From NCBI GenBank assembly GCA_030836785.1, contig JAUPLT010000094.1, positions 1-33,677 on the forward strand: 33,677 nucleotides of DNA, given 5' to 3'. Position numbers and translations under genes: made by a program. The DNA comes from Actinomycetota bacterium (lineage in GTDB: Bacteria; Actinomycetota; Actinomycetes; Mycobacteriales; Mycobacteriaceae). Of this stretch, positions 1 to 8,705 are shown piece by piece. The notes below the pieces were generated by a model. That model searched no databases. It saw only the letters and a program-made list of their open reading frames with translations, and was not told where the DNA came from. The first letter of the stretch is position 1; each line of letters opens with the position of its first letter.

Positions 1-1
1 G

Positions 2-607
2 GCGGTCGGCTGTGTGGGCGCGGGCATCGGGGCGCGGGCCGGCGTGCTCAAAGGCGGCGTGGGCACCGCTTCGGTGGTGCTCGACTGCGGCGTCACGGTC
101 GGGGCCTTGGTGGTGGTCAACTCGGCCGGTGCCGTCGTCGACCCCACCACCGGCTTACCGTGGCAGGCCGATCTGATCGCCGAATTCGGCCTGCACACCC
201 CGCCGGCCGGGCAGATCGCCGGCTACGCCGCCCGGCACGGCGAACTGAGCCCGCTCAACACCACCATCGCGGTGATCGCCACCGACGCCGTGCTGAACAA
301 GGCCGGCTGCCGGCGGGTCGCCGTCGCGGCCCAGGACGGCCTGGCCCGGGCGATCCGGCCCGCGCACACACCCCTCGATGGGGACACGGTCTTCGTGCTG
401 GCGACGGGGGCGATAGCGGTCGAACCGTCCCCGGACACCCCGGCCGCCATGCTTCCGGACACCGCGCTGGTGACCGCGCTGGGAATCGCGGCGGCGGACT
501 GTCTGGCCCGCGCGGTACTGGCCGGTGTGCTGGCCGCCGAATCGCTCGCCGGGATCCCCAGCTACCGCGACTTGCTGCCCGCAGTGTTGGCGCAACGGGG
601 ACAATGA
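2..607 (+). CDS. P1 family (DmpA/S58-type) peptidase, 5'-truncated by window edge (Rv1333-like)
   Basis: Open frame from window start; [49 protein letters not shown] resembles the P1/DmpA aminopeptidase family; TGA at 605-607 overlaps next ATG. Confidence 0.8.
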   Translation, partial: AVGCVGAGIGARAGVLKGGVGTASVVLDCGVTVGALVVVNSAGAVVDPTTGLPWQADLIAEFGLHTPPAGQIAGYAARHGELSPLNTTIAVIATDAVLNKAGCRRVAVAAQDGLARAIRPAHTPLDGDTVFVLATGAIAVEPSPDTPAAMLPDTALVTALGIAAADCLARAVLAGVLAAESLAGIPSYRDLLPAVLAQRGQ

Positions 608-1269
608 CCGTCATGGGCATCAACACGCCGGAGTCCCCGCCCGCCAACTGGCCGTTGTGGAAGACCGGCGGCGCCACCATCCTGACCTTCGTCGCGCTGC
701 TCTACCTCGTCGAGGTCGTCGACCAGTTGAGCGGGCACGCCCTCGACCGCAACGGCATTCGCCCGCTGGAGACCGACGGCCTGTCCGGGATCGTCTTCGC
801 GCCCCTGCTGCACGCCGACTGGGCTCATCTGCTGGCCAACACCGTGCCGGCACTCGTGCTCGGGTTCCTGGTGACGCTGACCGGGATGGCCCGGTTCGTC
901 TGGGCCACCGCGATCATCTGGATCGTCGGCGGTTTCGGTACCTGGTTGATCGGCGATATCGGTGGATGCCGGCTGGAGACCAACCACATCGGAGCGTCCG
1001 GGCTGATCTTCGGGTGGCTGGCCTTCCTGCTGGTGTTCGGCTGGCTGACCAGACATCCCTGGCAGATCGTCACCGGTCTGGTGGTGTTGTTCGTCTACGG
1101 CGGCATCCTCTGGGGCGCGGTGCCGGTGCTGGACCGGTGCGGCGGGGTGTCCTGGCAGGGCCACCTGTGCGGCGCGGCCGCGGGGCTGTTGGCCGCTCAC
1201 TGGCTGTCCCGCCCGGAACGGGAGGCCCGCCGCCGGAAGGCCGGCGAGCTGCCCGGGACGCCTCGGTGA
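604..1269 (+). CDS. Rhomboid family intramembrane serine protease
   Basis: Multi-TM protein with GASG (catalytic Ser motif GxSx) and later conserved His ([12 protein letters not shown]); ATGA overlap with upstream gene. ATG at 613 is an alternative start. Confidence 0.85.
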   Translation: MTVMGINTPESPPANWPLWKTGGATILTFVALLYLVEVVDQLSGHALDRNGIRPLETDGLSGIVFAPLLHADWAHLLANTVPALVLGFLVTLTGMARFVWATAIIWIVGGFGTWLIGDIGGCRLETNHIGASGLIFGWLAFLLVFGWLTRHPWQIVTGLVVLFVYGGILWGAVPVLDRCGGVSWQGHLCGAAAGLLAAHWLSRPEREARRRKAGELPGTPR

Positions 1270-2078
1270 CCGACCCGGACGCACCGATCGGCATCTTCGA
1301 CTCGGGCGTCGGCGGGCTGACCGTGGCCCGTTCGATCATCGACCAACTGCCCGACGAGAACCTGATCTACGTCGGGGACACCGCGCACGGTCCCTACGGC
1401 CCGCTCAGCATCCCCGAGGTGCGGGCGCACGCGCTGGCCATCGCGGACAACCTGGTGGATCGCGGCGTCAAGGCGCTGGTGATCGCCTGCAACACCGCGT
1501 CCTCGGCATGTCTGCGGGACGCACGGGAGCGCTACGGCGTGCCCGTCGTCGAGGTCATCCTGCCCGCCGTGCGCAGGGCGGTGGCCACGACCCGCTCCGG
1601 CCGGATCGGGGTGATCGGCACTGCTGCCACGGTCTCGTCAGGGGCCTATCAGGACGCTTTCTCGGCCGCCCGCGATGTTCAGGTGACGGCGGTGGCCTGC
1701 CCCCGGTTCGTCGACTTCGTCGAACGCGGCGTCACCAGCGGCCGCCAGGTGCTGGGGCTTGCCGAGGCGTACCTGGAGCCGCTGCAGGGCGCTCAGGTCG
1801 ACACCCTGGTGCTGGGCTGCACGCACTATCCCCTGCTGTCGGGGGTGATCCAGTTGGTGATGGGGGACGGCGTGACGCTGGTCTCCAGCGCTGAGGAGAC
1901 CGCCAAGGACCTTCTTCGGGTCCTCACCGAGCAGGATCTGCTGCGTCCGCACCCCGACTCCGGGCCGCCGGCGGCGAGGTCTTTCGAGTCCACCGGAGAC
2001 CCGGAAACGTTCACCGCCCTGGCCGCCAGGTTCCTCGGGCCGGTGGTGACGGGAGTCGGCTCACCGGCGCCACGCTGA
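1266..2078 (+). CDS. murI: Glutamate racemase
   Basis: [27 protein letters not shown] and [11 protein letters not shown] motifs; GTG start overlaps rhomboid stop. Confidence 0.95.
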   Translation: MTDPDAPIGIFDSGVGGLTVARSIIDQLPDENLIYVGDTAHGPYGPLSIPEVRAHALAIADNLVDRGVKALVIACNTASSACLRDARERYGVPVVEVILPAVRRAVATTRSGRIGVIGTAATVSSGAYQDAFSAARDVQVTAVACPRFVDFVERGVTSGRQVLGLAEAYLEPLQGAQVDTLVLGCTHYPLLSGVIQLVMGDGVTLVSSAEETAKDLLRVLTEQDLLRPHPDSGPPAARSFESTGDPETFTALAARFLGPVVTGVGSPAPR

Positions 2079-2132
2079 ACGGCTCATGCCGTTTGCCGTT
2101 CGGGACAGCCCGGCCGTGGCAAGCTAGAAGGC

Positions 2133-2903
2133 GTGCGAATGACGGTACTGGGCTGCTCAGGCAGCGTCGTGGGACCGGATTCGCCGGCCTCGGGGTATCT
2201 GATCACCGCCCCGGACACCCCGCCCCTGGTGGTGGATTTCGGTGGGGGAGTGCTCGGCGCCCTGCAGCGCTACGCCGACCCCAACGTCGTCCACGTGCTG
2301 CTGTCACACCTGCATGCCGACCACTGCCTGGACCTTCCGGGGCTGTTCGTCTGGCGTCGTTACCACCCGAATCCGGCTCCGGAACGCGGCATCCTCTGCG
2401 GGCCGAGCGACACCTGGACGCGGTTGGCCGCGGCATCCTCGCCGTTGGGCGGTGAGCTCGACGACTTCACCGACATCTTCGACATCCGGCCGTGGATCGA
2501 CGGGGAGACCATGCAGTTCGGCGCGCTGAGCGTGTTGCCGCGCCTGGTCACACATCCCACCGAGTCCTATGGTCTGCGATTCACCGACCCCGATGGGGTC
2601 ACGCTGGTCTACAGCGGGGACACCGGGGTCTGCGAGTCGCTGGTGGAACTTGCCGCCGGAGCCGATGTGTTCCTCTGCGAGGCGTCCTGGACCGAATCCC
2701 CGGAACGGCCCAAGCACCTGCACCTGTCCGGCGCCGAAGCCGGCCGGATCGCCACCCGGGCCGGGGTCGGCCGTCTGCTGCTCACGCACATACCGCCCTG
2801 GACGTCGCGCGAGGACGTGATCGGCGAGGCCAAATCCGAGTTCGACGGTCCGGTGCACGCGGTGGTGGCGGGCGAGGCGATCGACGTCCGCGCCACGCCC
2901 TAG
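2133..2903 (+). CDS. MBL-fold metallohydrolase (Rv1339-like; cyclic-nucleotide phosphodiesterase family)
   Basis: [38 protein letters not shown] (HxHxDH) and YSGDTG motifs; synteny murI-Rv1339-rph. Confidence 0.88.
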   Translation: MRMTVLGCSGSVVGPDSPASGYLITAPDTPPLVVDFGGGVLGALQRYADPNVVHVLLSHLHADHCLDLPGLFVWRRYHPNPAPERGILCGPSDTWTRLAAASSPLGGELDDFTDIFDIRPWIDGETMQFGALSVLPRLVTHPTESYGLRFTDPDGVTLVYSGDTGVCESLVELAAGADVFLCEASWTESPERPKHLHLSGAEAGRIATRAGVGRLLLTHIPPWTSREDVIGEAKSEFDGPVHAVVAGEAIDVRATP

Positions 2904-2913
2904 AGTTCGGGCT

Positions 2914-3708
2914 GTGACTTCAACCCCCAGCGCCGAGCGCAAGGACGGCCGGGCCGACACCGATCTGCGGCCCGTCGCCATCACCCGCGGTTTCACCTCC
3001 CATCCGGCCGGTTCGGTGCTGATCGCATTCGGCGAGACCCGGGTGATGTGCACCGCCAGCGTCACCGAGGGTGTCCCGCGCTGGCGCAAGGGTTCCGGGT
3101 TGGGCTGGCTCACGGCCGAGTACGCGATGCTGCCGGCCGCCACTCATACCCGTTCGGACCGCGAGTCGGTCAAAGGACGGGTGGGTGGCCGCACCCAGGA
3201 GATCAGCCGGTTGGTCGGACGCTCGTTGCGGGCCTGCATCGACCTGGCCGCACTGGGGGAGAACACCATCGCGATCGACTGCGACGTGTTGCAGGCCGAC
3301 GGGGGCACCCGCACCGCCGCGATCACCGGGGCCTACGTGGCGCTGTCCGACGCCGTGACGTACCTGGGCGCCGCCGGGGCACTGACCGACCCGATGCCGT
3401 TGTCCTGTGCGATTGCCGCGATCAGCGTAGGGGTGGTCGACGGGCGCGTCCGGGTGGACCTGCCCTACGAGGAGGACTCCCGCGCCGAGGTGGACATGAA
3501 CGTGGTGGCCACCGATACCGGGACGCTGGTCGAGATCCAGGGCACCGGTGAGGGGGCGACGTTCCCGCGCTCCACGCTGGACCGGATGCTCGACGTGGCG
3601 TTCGGGGCGTGCGACGAACTGTTCGCCATGCAGCGCGAGGCGCTGGCGTTACCGTATCCCGGCGACCTGCCGCCCGGCCCGCCGCCGAAGAAGGCGTTCG
3701 GGTCTTGA
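2914..3708 (+). CDS. rph: Ribonuclease PH
   Basis: [76 protein letters not shown]. Confidence 0.96.
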   Translation: MTSTPSAERKDGRADTDLRPVAITRGFTSHPAGSVLIAFGETRVMCTASVTEGVPRWRKGSGLGWLTAEYAMLPAATHTRSDRESVKGRVGGRTQEISRLVGRSLRACIDLAALGENTIAIDCDVLQADGGTRTAAITGAYVALSDAVTYLGAAGALTDPMPLSCAIAAISVGVVDGRVRVDLPYEEDSRAEVDMNVVATDTGTLVEIQGTGEGATFPRSTLDRMLDVAFGACDELFAMQREALALPYPGDLPPGPPPKKAFGS

Positions 3709-4325
3709 CCGCAAACCGGTTGCTGGTGGCCAGCCGCAACCGCAAGAAGCTGGCCGAGTTGCGCCGGGTGCTCGACGCGGCCGGTATCACCGGCTTGGAG
3801 TTGCTCAGCCTCGACGACGTCCCGCCCTATGACGAGGCGCCGGAAACCGGCGCGACGTTCGAGGAGAACGCCGTGGCCAAGGCCCGCGACGGGTTCGCCG
3901 CGACGGGACTGCCGACACTGGCCGACGACTCCGGGATCGAAGTGGCGGCACTGAACGGGATGCCCGGCGTGCTGTCGGCCCGGTGGGCGGGCGGTCACGG
4001 CGATGACACCGCGAACTACACACTGCTGCTCTCCCAGCTTCGCGATGTTCCCGACGAACGCCGGGGCGCGGCGTTCGTCGCGTCCTGCGCGCTGGTGCAG
4101 GGGCCTGGGCTCGCCGATGTCACCGTGGTGCGCGGGCAGTGGCCGGGCGTGGTGGCCCGGGATGCGGTGGGCGACGGGGGCTTCGGCTACGACCCGGTGT
4201 TCATCCCGGAAGCGGAGACGCGCAGCGCGGCCCAGTTAAGCCCGGCGGAGAAGGACGCCGTCTCGCACCGGGGCCGGGCACTGGCCCTGTTGGTGCCGGC
4301 TCTGCGCAGGCTGGCCGGAGCGTAG
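3705..4325 (+). CDS. rdgB: RdgB/HAM1 family XTP/dITP pyrophosphatase
   Basis: [72 protein letters not shown] start overlaps rph stop. Confidence 0.93.
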   Translation: MTANRLLVASRNRKKLAELRRVLDAAGITGLELLSLDDVPPYDEAPETGATFEENAVAKARDGFAATGLPTLADDSGIEVAALNGMPGVLSARWAGGHGDDTANYTLLLSQLRDVPDERRGAAFVASCALVQGPGLADVTVVRGQWPGVVARDAVGDGGFGYDPVFIPEAETRSAAQLSPAEKDAVSHRGRALALLVPALRRLAGA

Positions 4326-4463
4326 CGGTGGGGCAGAGCAAACGGAAGACAACCGAGCAGGGGCGTTAGTCGGAGGCTGAGTCACCACCGCCAGCAGACG
4401 GTCCAGTCCAATCATCAACCGATCCGGTTGGTCAACCATCAATGTCATAGGCTCCGACTAGTA

Positions 4464-4479
4464 TCGAATGTATGTTCGA
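4464..4479 (+). promoter_or_regulatory. Putative LexA (SOS) box overlapping the start codon of the 13E12 endonuclease gene
   Basis: TCGAATGTATGTTCGA; one mismatch to the mycobacterial SOS consensus TCGAAC-N4-GTTCGA. Sits within a 7-bp inverted repeat (TATCGAA-tgtatg-TTCGATA, 4462-4481). Confidence 0.75.
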
Positions 4480-6079
4480 TAGTGCTGATCCGGAGGTCCT
4501 TCCCTCCGCTGATGATGCGGTGGTGGTCGGCGCGGTCGGCGGCTGGGCGCATAGCGAAGCGGCTGCGGCGGCACGGCGACTGGCGGCGATCGGCGAGCTG
4601 GTGGCCCGGCGTTGCCCGGTCGACGAGGTCGATCCCGACGTGGTCGACGAGCGTTCGCGGTGGGTGTGTGACCCCTGGGATGCCACGGCCGCGGAGGTCG
4701 CCGCGGCGCTGGGGATCAGCGCCCGGCGGGCGTCCTCGCAGATGTATCTGGCGCAGTCCTTGCGTGAGCGGCTCCCCAATGTCAATGCCCTGTTCTTGTC
4801 GGGTCGCATCGGGGCGCGGCTGGTGTCGACGATCTCGTGGCGGACGCACTGTGTCATCGGCACAGCGGAGATGGCGGCCATCGACGCCGAGATCGCCGAC
4901 GCCGCGCAATCGTGGGGTCCGTTGTCGGACCGCAGAATCGAGACGCTGATCGATGTGGTGGTGGATACCCACGACCCACAGGCGCGGGAGTGGTTCCGAG
5001 AGGCAGCCCGCGGAATGGACGTGCAGTTCGGCAAGCCCGACGACGACACCGGGACCCGATCGGTGTGGGGTCGGCTGCTGGTCACTCATGCCGAACTCAT
5101 CGAGCGGCGGCTCACCGCCATGGCTCGCGCGGTATGCGAGGCCGACCCGCGCACCGTCGGACAGCGCCGCGCCGAAGCGATGGGCGCGGTGTTCGCAGGC
5201 GCCGACCGGATCGCCTGCCAATGCGGTCAACCCGACTGCCGCATCCCCGCCGTCGCAGCGCTGAAGGACTCGGTGGTCATCCATGTCGTGGCCGACAAGG
5301 CCGCGGTCGAACAAGCCACGGCAGAACAAGCCACGGCAGAACAAGGCACGGCAGAACAAGGCACGGCAGAACAGGGCACGGCCGAACAAGCCGCGGCAGA
5401 ACAGGGCACGGCAGAACAGGGCACGGCCGAACGGTCTGCCGACCCCGACGCCGCCGACCGGGCCACTCCGGACCGCGCCGAGACGAAGCCGGGCCAGCAG
5501 GACCGTGTCCGGCGCGCGTTGATGGTCAACGGCGGGGTCATTCCGAACCCGCTGCTGGAGCAGCTGATCCGGGAGGGCGCGCGAATCGTGCCGCTGAGCC
5601 CGCCATGCGGGAAGGCCGAGCCTCGTTACCGGCCGTCGGCGATGCTGCAACGATTCGTCCGCTGTCGTGATCTCACCTGTCGTTTCCCCGGATGCGATGT
5701 TCCGGCCGAAGCCTGTGACATCGACCACGCCATCGCCTATCCGCTCGGCCCCACCCATCCGTCGAACCTGCGTTGCCTATGCCGAAAACACCACCTGCTG
5801 CGCACTTTCTGGATCGGCGAAGACGGTTGGCATGACTCACAGCAGCCCGACGGAACGATTGCCTGGACGGCACCGACCGGACACACCTACACCACCCGTC
5901 CCGGCGCCAGGCTCTACTTCCCGGGCTGGGACACCGACACCGGCGGGCTTCCCCCCATCGCCGCCGATGCTCCGACACCGGTCAACCGCTCGCTGAAGAT
6001 GCCCCGGCGCCGACGCACCCGCGAAGCCGATCGCGCCCAGCGGATCAGGACCCGCCGCGCCCAGAACGACACAAGCTGA
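4472..6079 (+). CDS. 13E12-repeat family (DUF222) HNH endonuclease
   Basis: DUF222-like N-terminus and C-terminal HNH signature CRDLTCRFPGCDVPAEACDIDHAIAYPLGPTHPSNLRCLCRKHHLLRTFW. Confidence 0.9.
   Translation: MFDSADPEVLPSADDAVVVGAVGGWAHSEAAAAARRLAAIGELVARRCPVDEVDPDVVDERSRWVCDPWDATAAEVAAALGISARRASSQMYLAQSLRERLPNVNALFLSGRIGARLVSTISWRTHCVIGTAEMAAIDAEIADAAQSWGPLSDRRIETLIDVVVDTHDPQAREWFREAARGMDVQFGKPDDDTGTRSVWGRLLVTHAELIERRLTAMARAVCEADPRTVGQRRAEAMGAVFAGADRIACQCGQPDCRIPAVAALKDSVVIHVVADKAAVEQATAEQATAEQGTAEQGTAEQGTAEQAAAEQGTAEQGTAERSADPDAADRATPDRAETKPGQQDRVRRALMVNGGVIPNPLLEQLIREGARIVPLSPPCGKAEPRYRPSAMLQRFVRCRDLTCRFPGCDVPAEACDIDHAIAYPLGPTHPSNLRCLCRKHHLLRTFWIGEDGWHDSQQPDGTIAWTAPTGHTYTTRPGARLYFPGWDTDTGGLPPIAADAPTPVNRSLKMPRRRRTREADRAQRIRTRRAQNDTS
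5309..5428 (+). repeat. In-frame tandem repeat, 15-bp unit x 8, encoding EQ(G/A)(T/A)A pentapeptides
   Basis: gaacaagccacggca-type units read directly; protein ...EQATAEQATAEQGTAEQGTAEQGTAEQAAAEQGTAEQGTAERS. Confidence 0.97.
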
Positions 6080-6171
6080 AGACTTTCAACACGCTGAGCA
6101 GCCCATTCCTGCCACGGTGCAGATCCCGCCAAGTACAGACGGGGCCAATCCGTAATGAACGCCAGACGACG

Positions 6172-6519
6172 CTAGATCCCGAACCGCTCCTTGAGTTCAC
6201 GGGTCTGGACCTGCTCGACGATGATGCCCAGCAGAGGAACCGTTCCGGCCAGCAGCACACCGATGGTCTTGGAGATCGGCCAGCGCACCTTCACCGCGAG
6301 GTTGGCGGTGAACAACAGGTAGACGAAATACACCCAGCCATGCACCACGCCGATCCAGGTGGGCGGATTGTCGACTTTGACGACGTACTTGAGGATGATC
6401 TCGTAGCACAGGGCGATTAGCCAGATGCCGGTCATCCAGGCCAGCGCCCGGTAGCCGTTGAGCGCGGAGCGGATCTTGTCGATCGGGGCAACCGGCGGGG
6501 TACCCGGTGTCTGGGTCAT
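6172..6519 (-). CDS. DUF3817 membrane protein (Rv1342c-like)
   Basis: MTQTPGTPPVAPIDKIRSALNGYRALAWMTGIWLIALCYEIILKYV... TM-rich; synteny with the LprD-like gene. Confidence 0.85.
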   Translation of the reverse strand: MTQTPGTPPVAPIDKIRSALNGYRALAWMTGIWLIALCYEIILKYVVKVDNPPTWIGVVHGWVYFVYLLFTANLAVKVRWPISKTIGVLLAGTVPLLGIIVEQVQTRELKERFGI

Positions 6520-6884
6520 GGTGTGGTCCTCTTGTCGTTCTCGGCTAGTTCGGCCAGATAGGCGTTGTACTCGGCCAGTACCCGGTTGGTGGACTGGGCC
6601 TCGGCGGTCGGGCGTTGCGGCAGTAGGCCCGCGGGGATCTCGGTGACGGCGTCGTCCGGACCGGGCGGGGCTGGTGGCGCCTCCTCGTAGCGGATGAACT
6701 TGCGGTACGCGTAGACGCAGAATCCGGCGAACAGCGGCCACTGCAGGGCGTAGCCCAGGTTCTGGAAGTTCCCCGAGGTTGACTCGTACCGGGTCCACTG
6801 CCACCAGCCCAGTGCCAGGCAACCTCCGGCGGCGACGATGACGCCGACGATCAGCGCGACGCGGCGGCGGCGGGTCACAGACAC
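6516..6884 (-). CDS. LprD-like membrane protein (Rv1343c-like)
   Basis: N-terminal TM (MSVTRRRRVALIVGVIVAAGGCLALGWWQW); 4-nt overlap with DUF3817 gene; position matches Rv1343c. Confidence 0.7.
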   Translation of the reverse strand: MSVTRRRRVALIVGVIVAAGGCLALGWWQWTRYESTSGNFQNLGYALQWPLFAGFCVYAYRKFIRYEEAPPAPPGPDDAVTEIPAGLLPQRPTAEAQSTNRVLAEYNAYLAELAENDKRTTP

Positions 6885-6929
6885 ACCACGAACCTACCGG
6901 TGCCCTCCCGGCGATAGGATCGACGGGCC

Positions 6930-7012
6930 GCGGGCGTGGCGAAATGGCAGACGCGATGGCTTTAGGTGCCATTGCTCGAAAGAGCGTGTGGGTTCGAGTC
7001 CCTCCGCCCGCA
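6930..7012 (+). tRNA. tRNA-Leu (anticodon UAG)
   Basis: Acceptor GCGGGCG/CGCCCGC, anticodon stem ATGGC-TTTAGGT-GCCAT, long variable arm, GGTTCGAGTCC T-arm; discriminator A at 7012, no encoded CCA. Confidence 0.95.
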
Positions 7013-7222
7013 CTCAAGCTGTTCGGGTGCCGACGCCGGCCGCGCAGCAGAATCAGGGTCCGGGCAGGCTTGCTCTGGGGTCGTAAAAAGGTGCATTACC
7101 GCAGATAAAACGGTATTATTGAACTATCGGGAGCGGTTGCCACGGCGGCTGCTTGTTCACTGGTGGGGATCACTTCATTCGGGTTTTTCGGTGGTCCCTG
7201 CCTGCCTACGGAAAGGTGGCCC

Positions 7223-7861
7223 ATGACCAATCCCAACTCAACTCTGATCGCTGCACTACTCGACCGATCGGGTTCGATGAACAGCTCTGTGCAGGCCACC
7301 GAACACGGCTGGCGTGAACTGATCGACGTCCAGCGTGCCAATCCCGGAATCTGCCACGTCAGCTTGGCGCAGTTCGACTACGAATACGACGTCGTCTACC
7401 CGCCCACCGACATCGCGGCGGTGCCCGAATTTGTGCTGGATCCCCGCGGGAGCACCGCACTGCTCGACGCAACTGGCCGATTCATCACCGAACTGGGAGA
7501 ACAGCTCGCGGCATTGCCTGAGGACGAGAGGCCCGGGCAGGTGATCTGCCTGATCATGACCGATGGCATGGATAACTGCAGCCAGCACTGGACTTGGGCC
7601 GGGATCAAGCATCTGATCACCCAGCAGCGGATGGTTTACAACTGGGAGTTCATTTTCCTCGGTGCCGATATCGACGCCGTGGAATTCGGCGAGAGGATGG
7701 GGGTGGACCGCAAGTTCTCGATGACCTACAACAAGTGGGACTACCTCGACAACCGCAAAGCCTTCGAGTCGATGACCGCGCTGGTGACCGAGGCGCGGGC
7801 CGCCGGAAAGCTCGAGGATGGCTTCAGCGACGCCGATCGTCGAGAGGCGATGGGACAGTAG
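7223..7861 (+). CDS. von Willebrand factor A (VWA) domain protein
   Basis: MIDAS-like DRSGSMNSS near N-terminus, later ...STALLDA and ...LIMTDGMDN; good RBS (gaaaggtgg). Confidence 0.8.
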   Translation: MTNPNSTLIAALLDRSGSMNSSVQATEHGWRELIDVQRANPGICHVSLAQFDYEYDVVYPPTDIAAVPEFVLDPRGSTALLDATGRFITELGEQLAALPEDERPGQVICLIMTDGMDNCSQHWTWAGIKHLITQQRMVYNWEFIFLGADIDAVEFGERMGVDRKFSMTYNKWDYLDNRKAFESMTALVTEARAAGKLEDGFSDADRREAMGQ

Positions 7862-7891
7862 GCGATGGGACAGTAGGCGATAGGACGATGA
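7846..7891. repeat. Stop-codon-spanning tandem repeat, 15-bp unit (ggcgatgggacagta) x 2 plus one diverged copy
   Basis: Units at 7846-7860 and 7861-7875 identical; third copy ggcgataggacgatg. In frame the array reads AMGQ*-AMGQ*-AIGR*. Confidence 0.95.
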
Positions 7892-7897
7892 TGCCGA

Positions 7898-8665
7898 TCA
7901 GAACACCGAATAGCCGCCGTCCATCACCACGGTCTGACCGGTGAAATAGCCCGATCCGGGGCTGGCCAGCCACACCGCCAGCGCTTCGAAGTCCTCGGGA
8001 ACGCCCCAGCGCCGCAGTGGGACCCGGGGCAGGATCTTGGTCTGCGCGGCATCCGAGGACAGCAGGCCCTCGGTCATCGCGGCGACCGTCCAGCCCGGGA
8101 CGATCGCGTTGGCCCGGATCCCGTCACGGGCCAGTTCCACCGCCAGTCCGCGCGCCATCGCCGCCACGCCGGCCTTGGCGGCCGCGTAGTGCGGGGAATA
8201 CGGCAACCCGTCGCTCTGCGACACGCTCGAGGTGAAGACGATCGATCCGGTGCGGCGGGTCTTCATGTGGCCCACCACCGCGCGCACGGTGAAGAACTGC
8301 CCGTCGAGATTGACCGAGGTCACCCGGCGCCATTCCGCGGTGCTCATCTCATCGATGGGGGTGGGCCGGCCCGGCACTCCGGCGTTGGCGAAGCAGGAGT
8401 CGATCTGGCCGAACCGTTCCAGCGTCGCCGCCACCCCGGCCGCCACTGCCTCCTCGTCGGCGACATCGACGGTGAACGCCGCCACCGGTGCGCCGCCGTC
8501 GGCGCTGAGTTCCTCGACGGCCGCGGCGTTGCGGTCGGTATTGGTGCCCCAGATCGCGACCGCGGCGCCGGCGTCGTGCAGACCGCGGGCCATGCCCTTG
8601 CCGATACCGCTGTTTCCGCCGGTCACCAGGGCGACGTGCCCGCTGAGATCATGCCAGGAAGCCAT
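7898..8665 (-). CDS. SDR family oxidoreductase
   Basis: GHVALVTGGNSGIGKGMARGL Rossmann motif; YSPHYAAAKAGV active-site YxxxK. Confidence 0.9.
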   Translation of the reverse strand: MASWHDLSGHVALVTGGNSGIGKGMARGLHDAGAAVAIWGTNTDRNAAAVEELSADGGAPVAAFTVDVADEEAVAAGVAATLERFGQIDSCFANAGVPGRPTPIDEMSTAEWRRVTSVNLDGQFFTVRAVVGHMKTRRTGSIVFTSSVSQSDGLPYSPHYAAAKAGVAAMARGLAVELARDGIRANAIVPGWTVAAMTEGLLSSDAAQTKILPRVPLRRWGVPEDFEALAVWLASPGSGYFTGQTVVMDGGYSVF

Positions 8666-8705
8666 GGGCGCACCCTATCGTGGGATTCGCGGTGTCGCGG
8701 CTCGC

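Noticed and set aside
5309-5428. CRISPR array
   Set aside because: Units are directly abutting, in frame and without spacers; no cas genes in the window.
4445-5758. 437-aa minus-strand ORF opposite the 13E12 gene, with repeats (FGRALFCRALFCRG...)
   Set aside because: Repetitive peptide is only the reverse translation of the 15-bp VNTR; sense frame has clear DUF222/HNH motifs.
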